Assembly: GCA_035079385.1 (NCBI GenBank)
Contig: JAVHKY010000081.1
Span: 399,629-463,628 of the forward strand
Source: Aspidiotus rigidus
Lineage: Eukaryota; Arthropoda; Insecta; Hemiptera; Diaspididae
DNA length: 64,000 nucleotides
Reading direction: 5' to 3'
Positions 23,275-35,470 of this stretch are shown here, piece by piece; position 1 is the stretch's first letter; each line of letters opens with the position of its first letter. Made by a program: the position numbers and the translations under genes. A model generated the notes under the pieces. The model was not told where the DNA came from, searched no databases, and saw nothing but the letters and a program-made list of their open reading frames with translations.

Positions 23275-24785
23275 ATTATTGGAACTCATATTGAGTGAGT
23301 AAGGTATAAGTAGAGCACTGATACTCAAAAAGTTTATTCTACTTTATTAGTTGCTTTTACGAGAGTACTTTCGGATATCATCCCCACACCAACATAGTGG
23401 AAGAGGTCTTGAGCCGGAACTACTGCCGCTTCAATAACAAGTTCCACAGGCAGGAAAGGGTACTTGCGATTGGATCACTGCTGTCACCAATACCGACGGA
23501 GATATTCATGAATGATGTGGAAAACAAGATATTGAAGGTCAGCAATATCAGAAACTCGATCAAACACTAATTGTGAGACAGGTGGACCTATTCCTTTTGA
23601 AAATGAATGCAAATTCACACTGGGAAAAGACAATGAGACCATCGATTATTTGGACCTTATATTCACACTGGTGAAAAACAGGATAGAATACAAAATCTAC
23701 AGGAAGCCGACGCACACAGATACCATCATCCCAAATGACTCCTACCACCACCCCAGGAACAAGTTAGCAGCAATCTAGAACTACTGCTATTGAGCAATTT
23801 CTGTCCTCGAGAACAACGAAGAGAAGAGGAAAGAAATCGAGATAGTAAAGCAGATCGCAGAAGCCAATGGCTACCATAGAATTGTGGCGGCGGGAGTCTT
23901 TGGGAAAATGGAAACAAGAAGGGAACGCATGATAGTACAGTGAAAAAACATTGGAAAAGACACAAACAAGGTGATGAAGTCGTTCAATGGCTATGATGTA
24001 AAGATGTGGGTATCCATAATAACCAAGCCATGGTGAAGAGAATCAGCAAAGATCAGACGGAAGAAAAGGACAAGGAAAGCTTGAAGGGAGTGTACAAGCT
24101 CAGTTATGAGCAGTGCGAGGGCATCTACATTGGTGAGACTAGGAGAAAGTTTGATATCAGGAAAGAGGAGCACAAAAATTTAATGGAGAAAGAAGATAGC
24201 AAGTCATTGTTTGGTAAACACTTGAAGCACACCACAATGGAGAGGGAATATTTGGAATACTAATACGTGTAGAGAATCGCACAAAAAGAAGAAAACTCTG
24301 GAAACAAATAGAGATTGCAAAAGCAAAGAGGAAGAAAGCCATCCTCTTGAACAATGTAAACACGTTTGATAGCAAAAAATTATTCGGCTTGAGGTGATTG
24401 GACGAGAGAAGAAGAACAGAACCAACCAATGAGACGGCAAGGAACCAGATAGCCAATAGAAACGCAGTATTTAGGATAATAGATTGAACCAATCACTAAG
24501 CAGTGTGTTTTAGCCAATAAGAATAAAATGTCATTTTATTGTAAGAATAAGTTTCTAAGAGTGAACCAATCACAACACAGCATTGTTATAGCTGATAAGA
24601 CACAGTGTTATACTATAAAAACTCATGTTTAAAGCCTTCTTCTCCAGTTGCGACACAACTGATGATGGGATAACACCCAAAAGTACTCTTCTAAAAGCAA
24701 CCAATAAAGTAGATTTGTACATTAGGAAAACTTTTCAATATTAGTGCTCTACTTACACCTTACTCACTCATTATGAGTCCCAATA
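23275..24785 (+). mobile_element. Penelope-like element with inverted terminal copy
   Basis: Plus-strand frames give NYCRFNNKFHRQERVLAIGS then LLSPIPTEIFM near 23,415-23,510 (RT fingers/palm), ETIDYLDLIFTLVKNRIEYK and IYRKPTHTD near 23,625-23,720 (RT thumb side), and GVYKLSYEQCEGIYIGET with RKFDIRKEEHKN at 24,086-24,178 (GIY-YIG endonuclease). Stops and frame changes show it is dead. Sequence at 23,275-23,380 is the inverted copy of the 3' end at 24,665-24,782, a PLE-style inverted pLTR. A close relative is at 28,080-28,995. Confidence 0.8.
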
Positions 24786-24904
24786 ATGATATGTTGGGCC
24801 TAGTGCAGCCTAGCAGACTGTATGTTGGTCCTAGATAATGGAAATGGTGAAGGCTAAGATTGTTCAAGTCCCTTAATTAGGTCACGGTTACTAATGACGC
24901 CATC

Positions 24905-25135
24905 GGATGTGATGAGAAGCCGTGACGGATTTTCTAGGAATAGTCCCAGCCAGAAACCGTTGAAAAGCTGTCAAAAACCCATTTCCAGGAGTAGTCTCAG
25001 TCAAAAACTGTCGAAAAACCGGGATGGTTTTTTCAGGAATGGTCAGTCAAGGATAGTCGAAAAACAGTCAGAAAACCGTGACGGTTTTTCCAAGAGTAGT
25101 CCCAGGCAAATACTCTCAAGCTGTTAAGAAACCGT
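24905..25135. repeat. Tandem repeat, ~50-55 bp units
   Basis: About four diverged units share GTCAAAAAC(T/C), CGTGACGG(A/T)TTTT and AG(G/A)A(A/G)TAGTC. An open frame on the plus strand is a by-product of the repeat (a Ser/Arg/Lys-rich periodic translation), not a gene. Confidence 0.6.
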
Positions 25136-25179
25136 AGCTTTCGACTCATTCTTGATTTCCTCAGAGTTGAACTCGCAGA

Positions 25180-25440
25180 TTTCCAACAGACAGCTGGGAT
25201 GCTGCTGTAAAGACCTTAAAAAGAGGATACCCGCAAATTTTTGATAGCTGACAAAGACCCAGTAAAGACATGAACGAGTTAAAACCTCCTTGTGACGTCA
25301 TTATCATCCGTTGAATCTGCTTGTGAGGTCGTCAACAAAGGTGCCGGCAGAAACCTAGTATAGTCTAATATTAGCATAGCGTAGCATGGGAGTTTAACAA
25401 GCCTAGTTTAAAACTAGTACAGCCAAATTAAGCCTAATTT
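25180..25440. repeat. Diverged piece resembling repeat family A
   Basis: Contains TGTGACGTCATTATCATC, AAACCTAGTATAGTCTAAT and GCCTAGTTTAAAACTAG, recalling the TGACGTCA and CCTAGTATA blocks of family A at 29.3-29.6 kb. Weak match, assigned by eye. Confidence 0.35.
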
Positions 25441-26155
25441 AAGGCTATTAATTTTAATATTGATATTTTGTATTGTAATTATAATTATTTAAATTTAATA
25501 TTAATGTTTGTTTTATACCAAAAATATTTAAGTTTTCACTGTATTAATTTTTTATTTTTATTTATGGTAAATAATTTTATTAATAGAATTATTACGACTT
25601 CTATTTGATTTTTATAAGAAAAATGAACAAATAAAAAATGAATAATTTAATATTGAAGATGAAAGAATTATTTGTAAAATAAAAAATTTAATTATAATAT
25701 CATTATTTATTATTCTAATTAAAATATTTATCAATAAAAATATTATCAGTTTTAATATCTGAATTATTATTTTTTCTGTTTTTCTTTATACATATAATTC
25801 ATATAAATATTTCAATTAATTTTTTAATTAAAAACTCTATTTAATTATTATATTTAAATTAAAAAAATATATATATGTTTATATATTATTATTATTAAAA
25901 TTAATAAGAAAATTGATGATTTTGGTTGTAATGAATGAATTTTTATTGATCAATAATTATAATTTAAAAAAAATTAATTAATTAATTAATATTAAAAAAA
26001 ATTTATTAAATTAATGAAAATTAATTTTATTAATAAGAAATAAGATTATAATAACAAATTTAAATTTAATATTTAAATTAAAAATCAATAAATAAATTAA
26101 TAATATAAATTTTAAAAAATTAATATAAACATTTTTGTGAAATAAATAATTTTAT
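25440..26155. other. A+T-rich island, possible organellar or symbiont insertion
   Basis: About 715 bp with very few G or C, sharply bounded on both sides by ordinary sequence. A plus-strand frame from 25,571 to 25,819 has 83 codons, interrupted only by one TAA and one TGA (the latter tryptophan in invertebrate mitochondrial code); it reads LLRLLFDFYKKNEQ, then FNIEDERI, then a very hydrophobic stretch. This suggests decayed coding DNA of extreme base composition, such as mitochondrial DNA. No specific gene is recognised, so a simple AT-rich satellite is also possible. Confidence 0.4.
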
Positions 26156-28079
26156 AGCCTAATTATATTATGTATACTAGGACAGGAGAACTTGAATTTC
26201 GTCGAGCAAACTCGAAGATTTCTGGATTGGGTCGATGGTTTGAGATTCAGGGGGGTAACCTCGCGATTCCGATCCCGCGGAGGGAGAGACTCAGACTTGC
26301 AAATTTCCAATAGTGGGCTAGGGGATAGGGTGCTCAAAAAATGAAAAAGTATATTATGTGAACCGATAAACTTGTGAATAAGCCAATCAAAAAACGATTT
26401 CATATCCATGATCACCTTCTGGTCACTTTCGTTGGATACGCCAATCGCATTCATTACCTGAAATGCTGACCGCCCCTGGGCAGGCGCCACAGTTGTGTAT
26501 ACTCAAGTGTAATTGAAAATCCGAAAATAATGCTTGTCCTCATGTACATATGTAGTTCATTGTTGCAACTTTTCCTACTCCCACAGCACTATTTCCTCCA
26601 ACGACCCAGATTAAAATTTCAGAGGAAATAAAAATTTCGATGAAAAGTTCCTGCCAGTGAGGATGTACCCTTACAAATGCATCTCTTGTACATGTCAGGT
26701 TTTTTGCTTAAGAGAATTGAAAAATGTATAGCATATCTCTTCATTCGCATCGTTGCACTATATTAGCACTTTTTTGCACGTATCCTCACGTGTGCAATGC
26801 AATATGCACAGTTATTTCTTCTTCTCTCCTACAAGTCACACCCAAATCACACGCGACGCGAGTTGAATTGCGACACACAGAGGCGTGTAATATTACTTTT
26901 TATCCGGGGGTTGGAAATGGGTTTTCGTCTGTCAAAAGTACAACGCGTATACGACTCGTGTACAGCGACGTATAGGGTAGGTAGGTTTTATTATCTAAAT
27001 GGAAATTAAACGTAAAGCCATTCACGAGAACAAGTGGACCATCTGTTATATTACAAGGTTTACGTTATGATTAAAACAACGTCGTAGAATAAGCATTGTT
27101 TCCGTAATACAGTGCAGAGCGGTAAATAAAAGATTTATCATTTGCCTGTTTATAGTCATTCAGTTCGCATCACGAGCTGGTTCTCTATCGTTTGAAACGA
27201 ATAGGCGAATTTCACGTCGTCGTCATTCTTTGTCTCCTCGATGCTTTTGTGGTCTACAGCTCCTTAGTCTTCAAATTATTAAAGCATAGTTATTCCTTAT
27301 AATTAGTATACGACATAGAATATCATACAGATACACTTTTAGTTGCAAGTAATCTTTTACTCTAATATGCCGATATGTCCAGTCGTAAAAACTTTTTCAG
27401 GAAAGGGATTACGAATATCATTGTCTGTCCAATATTGTAGAATTGCGCTCAGAAAATAAAGCCTACCGAAAGCCTTTTCTGCGGTTTTTCATCTTTTGGG
27501 ATAATCATCATTTTGAATTTGGAATAAGGTACAAACAGAGACTTTCACTTATGAACATTGAAAATGATGTAAGTCGGCTTAAAAATTCTTCGAGCGTTGT
27601 GTACGCATTGTCCTCTGTTAAACAAAAACTTGGAGGTCAAAACTTGAGTGATGATGTTTCATGGCGTGTGTTCACCTAGAATCGGGATGTATGGAAGATT
27701 CGCTTACTCTTTCGTGCTGAAATAATCAATATTAAAATCGGTAGAGTCGAGTCTTGAGCTTCTTAATCTAAGTTACATAGAATTTTTAGGACTGCCTGGC
27801 TCACAAGTGATTTGTATCTAGTCTATTAGGTAGTGCTCCTTCAAAGCAGTTTTCCAATTTTTCACATAGTACTGAAATGGGAAATGCCGTTAATCAAACG
27901 GGCCCGTCACCCCAGCCTCTGTGAATTGAGATGTTGACTCGAAAGTAGTCGCTTATGACAGCGAACGGACGAACGAAGACACACATACAGTTTACCGTTC
28001 GGCAAAATGTCGTTATTTCTCCACACCATCTAAAAAGAAACTCAACTAAGAATACCAAGGTGACCTGAAAGCTGTGTTG
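26156..28079. other. Intergenic, no gene seen
   Basis: Several short frames occur (for example 26,152-26,490 minus and 27,443-27,679 plus) but none has a recognisable domain or matched splice partners. Confidence 0.4.
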
Positions 28080-28995
28080 AAACGGAACAATGTATCTGGC
28101 AATGGAAGGATGCTAGAAATAAACCCGGTAGTACCAAAATTTAATGGGCTTGTAAAACTCCACAAAGTGAGCCTGGTTAACAATATCCAATCACCATGCT
28201 ACAAGATAGCGAAGATTGTAGGCACATTCTTGAAAGAAAACTACTAGTTTGCACCCAGACAAAGCACCAGAACCAATGGCGAGCTGATTGAGCAACAAGA
28301 GTAACGACAAGCTGGTACCCTTTGATGTGACAAACATGTTTGGTACCTTACCAAAGTAGGAACTTTTCACCCTGCTCAAAAACTACAGATACCATGGGAA
28401 CCCCGATGGGCCAAAGTTGCCAACATAGTGGAGGAGATTTTGAGCCAGAATTACTGCCGGTTTTAATAACAAGTTCTATAGCCAGGAAAGGGGACTTGCG
28501 ATGGGACCATCCCTATACTAGCGGAGATATTCATGAATGATAAGAAAAACAAGATATTGAAGGGAGAAAGTTCAGCATCCTCTTGAACAATGTAATCACA
28601 TTTGACAGTCGCCTGGTGATTGGACAAGAGAAGAAGAACAGAACTGATCAATAAGATAGATAGAAACCCGGTAGCCTATAGAAATGCAGCACTTGAAGCA
28701 GATGGTGAACCAATCACTAAGCAGCACTTTACAACCAATAAGAACACAGTGCCATATTATTGTAAGAATAAGTTTTTAAGAGTGAACCAATCACAACATA
28801 GCGTTGTTATAGCCAATAAGATAGCAGTAGTATTCTATAACTCATGTTTAAGGCTGCGACACAACTGATGGTGGAATGACACCCAAAAATACTCTTTTAA
28901 AAGCAACTAATAAAGTAGAATTGTAAGCTTGAAAAACTTTTCTAACTTTGGTGTTCTACTTACTCCTCACTCACTGAATATGAGTTCCAACAATA
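28080..28995 (+). mobile_element. Penelope-like element, internally deleted
   Basis: Starts with RT motif PKFNGLVKLHK (near 28,135-28,170), continues to VPFDVTNMFGTLPK (28,315-28,357) and MGTPMGQSCQHSG, then jumps to the 3' region shared with 24,541-24,790 (AGAGTGAACCAATCACAAC, ACACCCAAAAATACTC, TAATAAAGTAGAATTGTA). The thumb and endonuclease are deleted. Same family as 23,275-24,785. Confidence 0.75.
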
Positions 28996-29079
28996 ATAAG
29001 AGGAATCTGGTGACCACCAACATCAAAACTGCTTGAAAGCTGACTTACAGTCCGGTGGCTTAGTAAATTATGGGATCAA

Positions 29080-31352
29080 CCTTGCATTTCATGTTAAAAT
29101 CATGAAATTCGGAACGAACATTTAGGATAGCTACTTGAATGAAAAAACTCGCAGCCCACACAGTTAGCTGCTCGGAATTGCCTTCATTAACTCTGTTAAT
29201 TGAGGCAAACAGGGAACCTGTTTTATGGGAGTAATCATGTGAGTGTCATTTTTTGCTTTTTGTCGTCATCCTGTTATCAGTTCGGAGATCTGATGACGTC
29301 ACGATTTGATGACGTCATAATCTGATGACGTCACACGATCTAATGACGTTACGATCTGGTGACGTCACGATGGAGATCTGTGACGTCACGATCATCGTGC
29401 CATCACTATCTGATGACGTCACAGAGCTAGTAAAACCACTAATACAGACCTCCTAGACCTATAGTATAAAGGAAGCCTAAGACCTAGTTCAGAGCTAGGA
29501 CAATCTGCTAGTATAAGCTATTGATAAAGATCTTGTAAGCTTATGGTATGAAGGATGCCTAGACCTAGTATAAAGGAGGCTTGGACCTAGTATACGCCTA
29601 GTATAATACGTAGTATAAACCTAGTATAATATACTGCATGAAGCAGAGAGGATAAGTCCCCTCCTATCACTTCATCATAATTTTTCTAAGTCCCTTTTTC
29701 TTGCCGGACGGCGCCCGGCGCCCGTCATTTTCCTTCAGTTTACCCCCCGATAAAACAGGTTCCCTGTTAAAATTTGAGTCATGGCGCCAAGGTCCAAACC
29801 CCATAGGAGCCCCGTAATGGCGGGTTGCCTAACTGGAAGGAGTTTTTGCTTATAAATGACCGAAATATTCCTTTTGGTTCGTAATGTATGTGGATTCTTA
29901 TCTCGTAATTCAGACAGCCAAATTCGGGGAAAAAATTATCAAAAATTCTTCCGACATCTTAGTGGGGCTGAGGGGCTGATAACCCCTAAAATATGGTCAA
30001 AATTGAAGTGACATATTTCAATATATTTTCATGAATATCGTCATGAAATTTTCCGTAGAATTTGGGAAAAATACTAAAAAAATTCTTCCGACTGTCCAAA
30101 GAGTCCAGGGCCCTCCCCTCCCCCCCATTGAGGGAAGAATATTTGTATTTTTTTGAGAAAATCTTTACGGTTCCAAAGTAGAATTTAGCGCGAAATTCGA
30201 AAAAAAATGGAAAAATTCCTGGGGCCCTCTGAGGGTGTTGAGAGGGGCCCAAACCCTGATAAGTTATGAAAAATTTTTCCATTTTTTTTTCAATTTTAAT
30301 AAGTTCTCATGGGGAATGTACTGTAGAATTTGGAAAAAATGGTAAAAAAATTCCTGGACGTATCTGAGAGGGGGTAAGAGGACTCAAACCCCCAAAACTC
30401 GAAGTAAAAAGTATGCGTTTTTGAGAAAATTCAGACGGAATCTTGTTTGAAATTTACCGTAGAATTTAGGAAGAATCCTGAAAAAAATCTCATGGTTCTC
30501 CGAGGAAGCCGGGAGGAATATAAACGTCTTGGAACAGAAGTTGTAGAACTACATTTCCATACTCGAACTTTCATGAAATATTATATAGAATTTCCTGTTG
30601 CTTGGAACGTGAAGTAGATATACCTTGAAATATTACAAACACTACTGAGGTGTTACTAAAATATAAAATACAGCAACAAATTCACCAACATAGAATACAT
30701 TTCAAACCTGATGACAAATGTAATGCCCATGTACAAATAATTTATCCAAAGGAGTACTCATTACCACATGCACACTTATCAGTGCACGGCATTCCAGCCT
30801 TCTGGCATTTACAGTGCTCGTAGAGCAGCCTTTCACAGTTGTCCCTCCGAGGGCCCCAGGAATCTTTTCACTATTTTTCCCGGATTTCGCGCTAAATCCT
30901 CTTTCGGAACCGTTAAGATTTTTTCAAAAAAATACAAATATTTTTTCCTCAATTTGGGGTGGGGAGGCCCCTGGGCCCTTTAAATGGTCGAAAGAATTTT
31001 TCAGTGTTTTTCCCAAATTCTACGGAAAATTTCATGAGGATATTAATGAAAATATGTTGAAATATGTCACTTCAATTTTGCCCCTATTTTAGAGGTTACC
31101 AGCCCCTCAGCGCTCCTAAAATATCGGAAGAATTTTTTGCCAATTTTTTTCAAACTTGGCGGTCCGAATTACATAAGAATATACATAAATTGCGAACTAA
31201 AAGTTCATTATAGCAAGAACTCCTTCCAGTTGAGTAACCCGCCATCATGGGGCCCTTATGGGGTTTGGACCGTGGCGCCATGGCTAAAACTTTTCTTTCA
31301 AGAATCCTAAATGTTCGTTCCAAATTTCATGATTTTAACATGAAATGCGAGG
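29080..31352. mobile_element. Large foldback element (family D), split by repeat A1
   Basis: The left arm begins TTGCATTTCATGTTAAAATC (29,083) and the right arm ends with its inverse near 31,346. Further in, GGCGCCAAGGTCCAAACCCC and CTGGAAGGAGTTTTTGCT (29,784-29,855) pair with inverted copies at 31,205-31,280, and 29,940-30,260 pairs with 30,840-31,130. The arms are co-linear only if 29,142-29,773 (family A copy 1) is removed, so A inserted into D. Open frames inside are arm sequence, not genes. Confidence 0.75.
29142..29773 (+). repeat. Repeat family A, copy 1, with TGACGTCA array
   Basis: Begins in an A-run before CTCGCAGCCCACACAGTTAG and ends CAGGTTCCCTGTTAAAA. Near the left end AACAGGGAACCTGTTTTAT (29,208) is the inverse of the right-end ATAAAACAGGTTCCCTGTT, so the body is bracketed by a 19-bp inverted repeat. 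Inside are six TGACGTCA palindromes (29,293-29,422), then repeats of CCTAGTATA(A/T)A (29,440-29,630). Non-coding. Possibly a Helitron-like or MITE-like non-autonomous element; class not determined. Confidence 0.75.
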
Positions 31353-31950
31353 TCTAATTATCTACCTCCGGGACGATTAGCAGTGTCTGTAGACTTACAT
31401 TGTTAACAAATTTTCCGAATGTTCGCAAACTTCAGCTGGTGGAAAAAGGAGAGGGAGGAAGATTGAAAAATTTAACACGGAGGAGAAAAAATAAAGAGAG
31501 AAGAAAGTGTATGGGAAGAGTGCTGGGTAGCAAATAGGAAGTTGAGAAAATTAGGCAGTTAGTGTGGAGGAGTGATGGTCTGATTTAGAAAAAAGTGATA
31601 TTGTCGAGGTCAATTACTTGAGCCCAGAGGCTGATAATAAGTTCAACGTTTAATTTTGAAAAGGAGGGTCAGAAGAAGCTAGAAATGAGAGCGTCTTCCT
31701 TTAGAACATCATCACGGCTGTTTCGTTTAGAAAGAAATTAAAGCCTTGATTGGATAAAACTCTGATGGCTCTCATCTGGCTTTGAATCAGTAGTTGAATA
31801 CAGAAATCGTCAGCCAAGAGTTTCTGAGTAAGGGAGAAGTTAAAGAACATGATGATTTTGTTAGTAGAAACGGGCATTATCTGTTTTTGGAGGCCACCGG
31901 TCTAGGTTAGACGATGATAGGAGAATTCTGCCGTGTTAAGGAAAACGCTC
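31353..31950. other. Intergenic, no gene seen
   Basis: Spacer between foldback element D and a LINE fragment. No recognisable coding or repeat structure. Confidence 0.4.
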
Positions 31951-32190
31951 TCATCTCAAAATCATCGATCTGGAAAGTTTGCCATCTGTAGATGTCGCCG
32001 TTGCTGAATAATGGAGCGAATTGAGCGTGCAGTGCAGCCGGGCAATCCTGTAGTTCAAAATAGGTTTCATGATTTGTTTGTACAGCAGTAGTTCGCAGGA
32101 TGCGTCCAGTTCAATCTGTCTTCCCATTAACCAGTACAACTGCTGTATTTTGATTTTTATCTGTTTTGCTTCCATTTTGATATACTGGAA
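31951..32190 (-). mobile_element. Jockey-like LINE C-terminal fragment
   Basis: The minus strand reads KIKIQQLYWLMGRQIELDA, then LLLYKQIMKPILNYRIARL, then DGKLSRSM. This is the post-RT segment (LYWL, KPILxYxIxLW-like) typical of Jockey-clade ORF2. The upstream RT is absent. Confidence 0.65.
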
Positions 32191-35100
32191 CTACTGGAAG
32201 AAGTAATCAGCCAACTGCATATACCAGTAACCTTATTGAGGCTGAAGATACCCGACCTGACTCTATATTTGTGTACCTACGACAATAGTTATCGGAATGA
32301 CAGTTTGAATTGCCTGGGTGTGTTTTAATTGATAGGTCATGAAGATAATTGCAACTGATCACAAATCAATTACAGGAATTGGTGATGCTAAAGGAGTGGA
32401 TCTGTCAATGGGTACACCTTTGCTTGCCTGGTTGGATAATGGACATTGCAGAGAGTTGATGTGTTCTGTAAGGAAGCGAAAGATTCTGTACAATATGCGG
32501 ACATCCACGATTCAGCATTGTGTTCAGTGAAGATTGTTTTTGATAGACATAAGGGGATGTAAATCCCAATAGAGACTAAGCTAATGCTACATCAAAATTA
32601 CTTAGCTGCCTTGCTGGGTAACTCTGAATGGGGCGTTCAGAACTAATGATGGGGCAGTGTGGCGTATCGGCTTGCGATAATAGCGAGCAAACAAAAACAT
32701 GAAAGGTGAAGATGCTGAGAAAAGACGAGAAGAATGAGTTGGATAATTCGACTGTCGTCTAGAACCTTACGGAAATGTTATCGGATATATAGGCCCGAGA
32801 AATAACCGGAATAACGATCAGTATTGTATTAGAAATTGTTGTGATTATTGAGCTCTTGCATTAACTGTGATTGCATACGGATTATAAGTATTATGAATTT
32901 TTGGTACAAGTAATAAAGATCTGTTTTTTGTAACTGTTCTTTATTGTTTCTATCCACTGACCGGTGGAAAGTCACAATATATATTTATTTAGTTCACCTG
33001 TTATTCCGACGAAAGGTCGTCTGTATTATCGTCTCAAAATTCCGCATGATGGAACGTGGACCGCATGACTCCATACGCATTCAATATAGTATATAGTAAA
33101 AATGCCTTGACTTGAAAGAAATATTTAAAGGTGGTTTTGTAGCGACGGAAAGAAATGTGATACAATGACGTTCACGAAATTTCCGACAGCCAAACTGAAG
33201 AGTACTCGTAAAGAAAGAAAATCCCTCAAAGCAACCATATCCATCCCTTATGGAAGGCCATTAGAATCTATTGATGTCATTTCACTCTTTCCCGTTGGTA
33301 CATTTTAATTAAAACATATACCTGCCTACGCGAGACCTGGGTAATTTTAAAAATTATGCGATGTTGACAAAGCATTTGATACAGTTATTAAGAATACATC
33401 AAAGGCTTTACGTTACACTTTTACTAGAGAAAAAAAAGTGCTGTGATGTTGTTACAACGTTCGAAATAATGTTTCGTTACTTTTAAACGACTTCTTGATC
33501 ATAATAAACTAAAATTTCTCGTTTCTACCGTTTTTCGACGAGGAAACACATGATAAAGGAGAAAAAGTAACTAAACTCGTCACGTAGAAAGTAAAAAACA
33601 AAACAAGGAAAAGCAAACACAGAAGTGAAAAAAAAAAAAGAAAAAACGAAGAAGAGAATTTTTATACTACTAACGAAAATAGGATAGAACCGACTCTTCT
33701 GCATTAAGTAAAAACATGTACATTAAGTTATTAATAATATGAGGAAAAAAGAAAGAAAAAGGAGGAAAAATTGTACAATGGAGTCGGTGAGTTATAAAAA
33801 GATTTCCGACGAATGAATAAAAAAATTCCGAAAGCGAGCGAGCCCTCCCCCTCACGACGTTCCATCCTTACTCCCTGCTGCTGTCGCGCGCGCGTTCACT
33901 TCTTCTGTTTAATTCATCATGCGACTTGATTATAAAACTGTATAATCATTATATGCAATACACACAATGACATCTGTCTACTTTGTAAACGCAAACACAA
34001 AACTACTTTGTAATTTCGACGGCTCCCCGTTCCTACCCCTTCTGCGAGGCGCAGCAGAGATTCGTAGTGTACCCAGCGAGTCTGCGATTTCACAGACTTT
34101 GACTCGGTCGCTTTTCATTATAATATTATGTTTTCTCTAAAATATAATCGAAGAAAATGTCATAATTTTCCTTACGCGGATATTTATCAGGGTTCATTCG
34201 AGTGAACTGAGAAAGGTGTCAAATCGTCGATATTCTACAGCGATTCGCATTCATCTCGCTGCTGTCGTCTTCATTATTTTTATTGAAATAAAAAATCTCG
34301 ACCTGGCATTCCACTCAGACGCGAACTAATAATTTCAAAGCAGAGAGAGAAAGAGAAAGCAAACCATCCCTAGAACGAATATCAACTTTAGCGTCGAAAC
34401 TTTAATTTCAATCCGCGAATGAAGCGTATTTCATCATCGGTAACCGAATTTACAGAGGTTATATTATTTGTCAAGAAAACGAGCCACGAGTGTAAATTTT
34501 GTCCACTAAATGACACTTTCAATTAAAACATTAATCAAGCTCTTCGGCTACGTACATCGAGTCTCTCGCTCTTTCATTCGCGGTCAAGCCTTTAAATGTA
34601 CCGAGAGAAGAGCCTTTTATCGTATAAAATGCTGCCCCTCTCCTCTTTCTCTTATAACGTTGATGTATAACATAAAACGTTCTCCATTCGCGTTGTAAGT
34701 TTCCGTAAACGGCGCTGCATACGAACAAAAAAGGAAAAGGATGATGAGAAGTTTAATTAACGAAATTCTATTCATCGGTCAGCGACTACTACTCCACACT
34801 TCTTCTCGGTGGATACATCCCTTTTCAAAGGAGGTGGTCAAACTACCCGTAATAACATCAATAAAATAATAGACTTCATAAATAGCCTCGCTGGGCGTCT
34901 CTTTATCTCTCCCTCTCCTTCAGTTTTCCTTCAACAATGCTCGACTACCTCTTTCGCGAGCTAATTAATCAAACTTGAAAATTCAAAGAGGCTTTTTTTT
35001 TAAAAAAAAAAAGAAGTTACGATAGTAGCTGGCTAAACACTATCTTTTATCCGCGTCGTATTTTTATGATGGAACGGAAAATTAGAAAATTACGATATAA

Positions 35101-35470
35101 CTTGAGAAAAATAATTTTGAGGGACGATAGAAGAACACTGCCGCAGCTACAGAGTGGAGTGGACCGATTTTTTGGTTGTTAATCACTTCTTCTGGTCCCC
35201 TAAATTGGTTTGTTTCTATCCGCGATGAAACAGACAACTGGGCAAGAAGTGACACCGAAAAAGCTGATCTCTTTGCGTGTCACCTCTCCAGAATCTAAAT
35301 TTGATACTTCCATAATCTATAAGCCTGATTAGCAGATCTCCTTGTTCAACCTCTAAGAAATAGCAGCCGAAATAGACAAGATGAACCCAAAGAGGTCCCA
35401 TGATTTTGATGAAAATTTACCAGCTGTCTTCAAAGAGCTACCTCGCAAGGCGATTGTACCGCTGAAATAC
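32191..35470. other. Intergenic, no gene seen
   Basis: 3.3 kb without a supportable gene. A purine-rich A tract occurs near 33,600-33,660. Scattered short frames show no family resemblance and no splice partners. Confidence 0.4.

Noticed and set aside
24894..25127. 77-codon Ser/Arg-rich frame
   Set aside because: Periodic translation of the 50-55 bp tandem repeat.
26152..26490. 112-codon minus-strand frame starting MAPAQGRSAFQ
   Set aside because: Starts plausibly but has no recognisable domain and runs into the A+T-rich island; no splice partner found.
29986..31092. Open frames with GPGALDSL/FPKFYGKFHEDI-like translations
   Set aside because: They are mirror-image translations of the two arms of foldback D, so their similarity reflects the inverted repeat.
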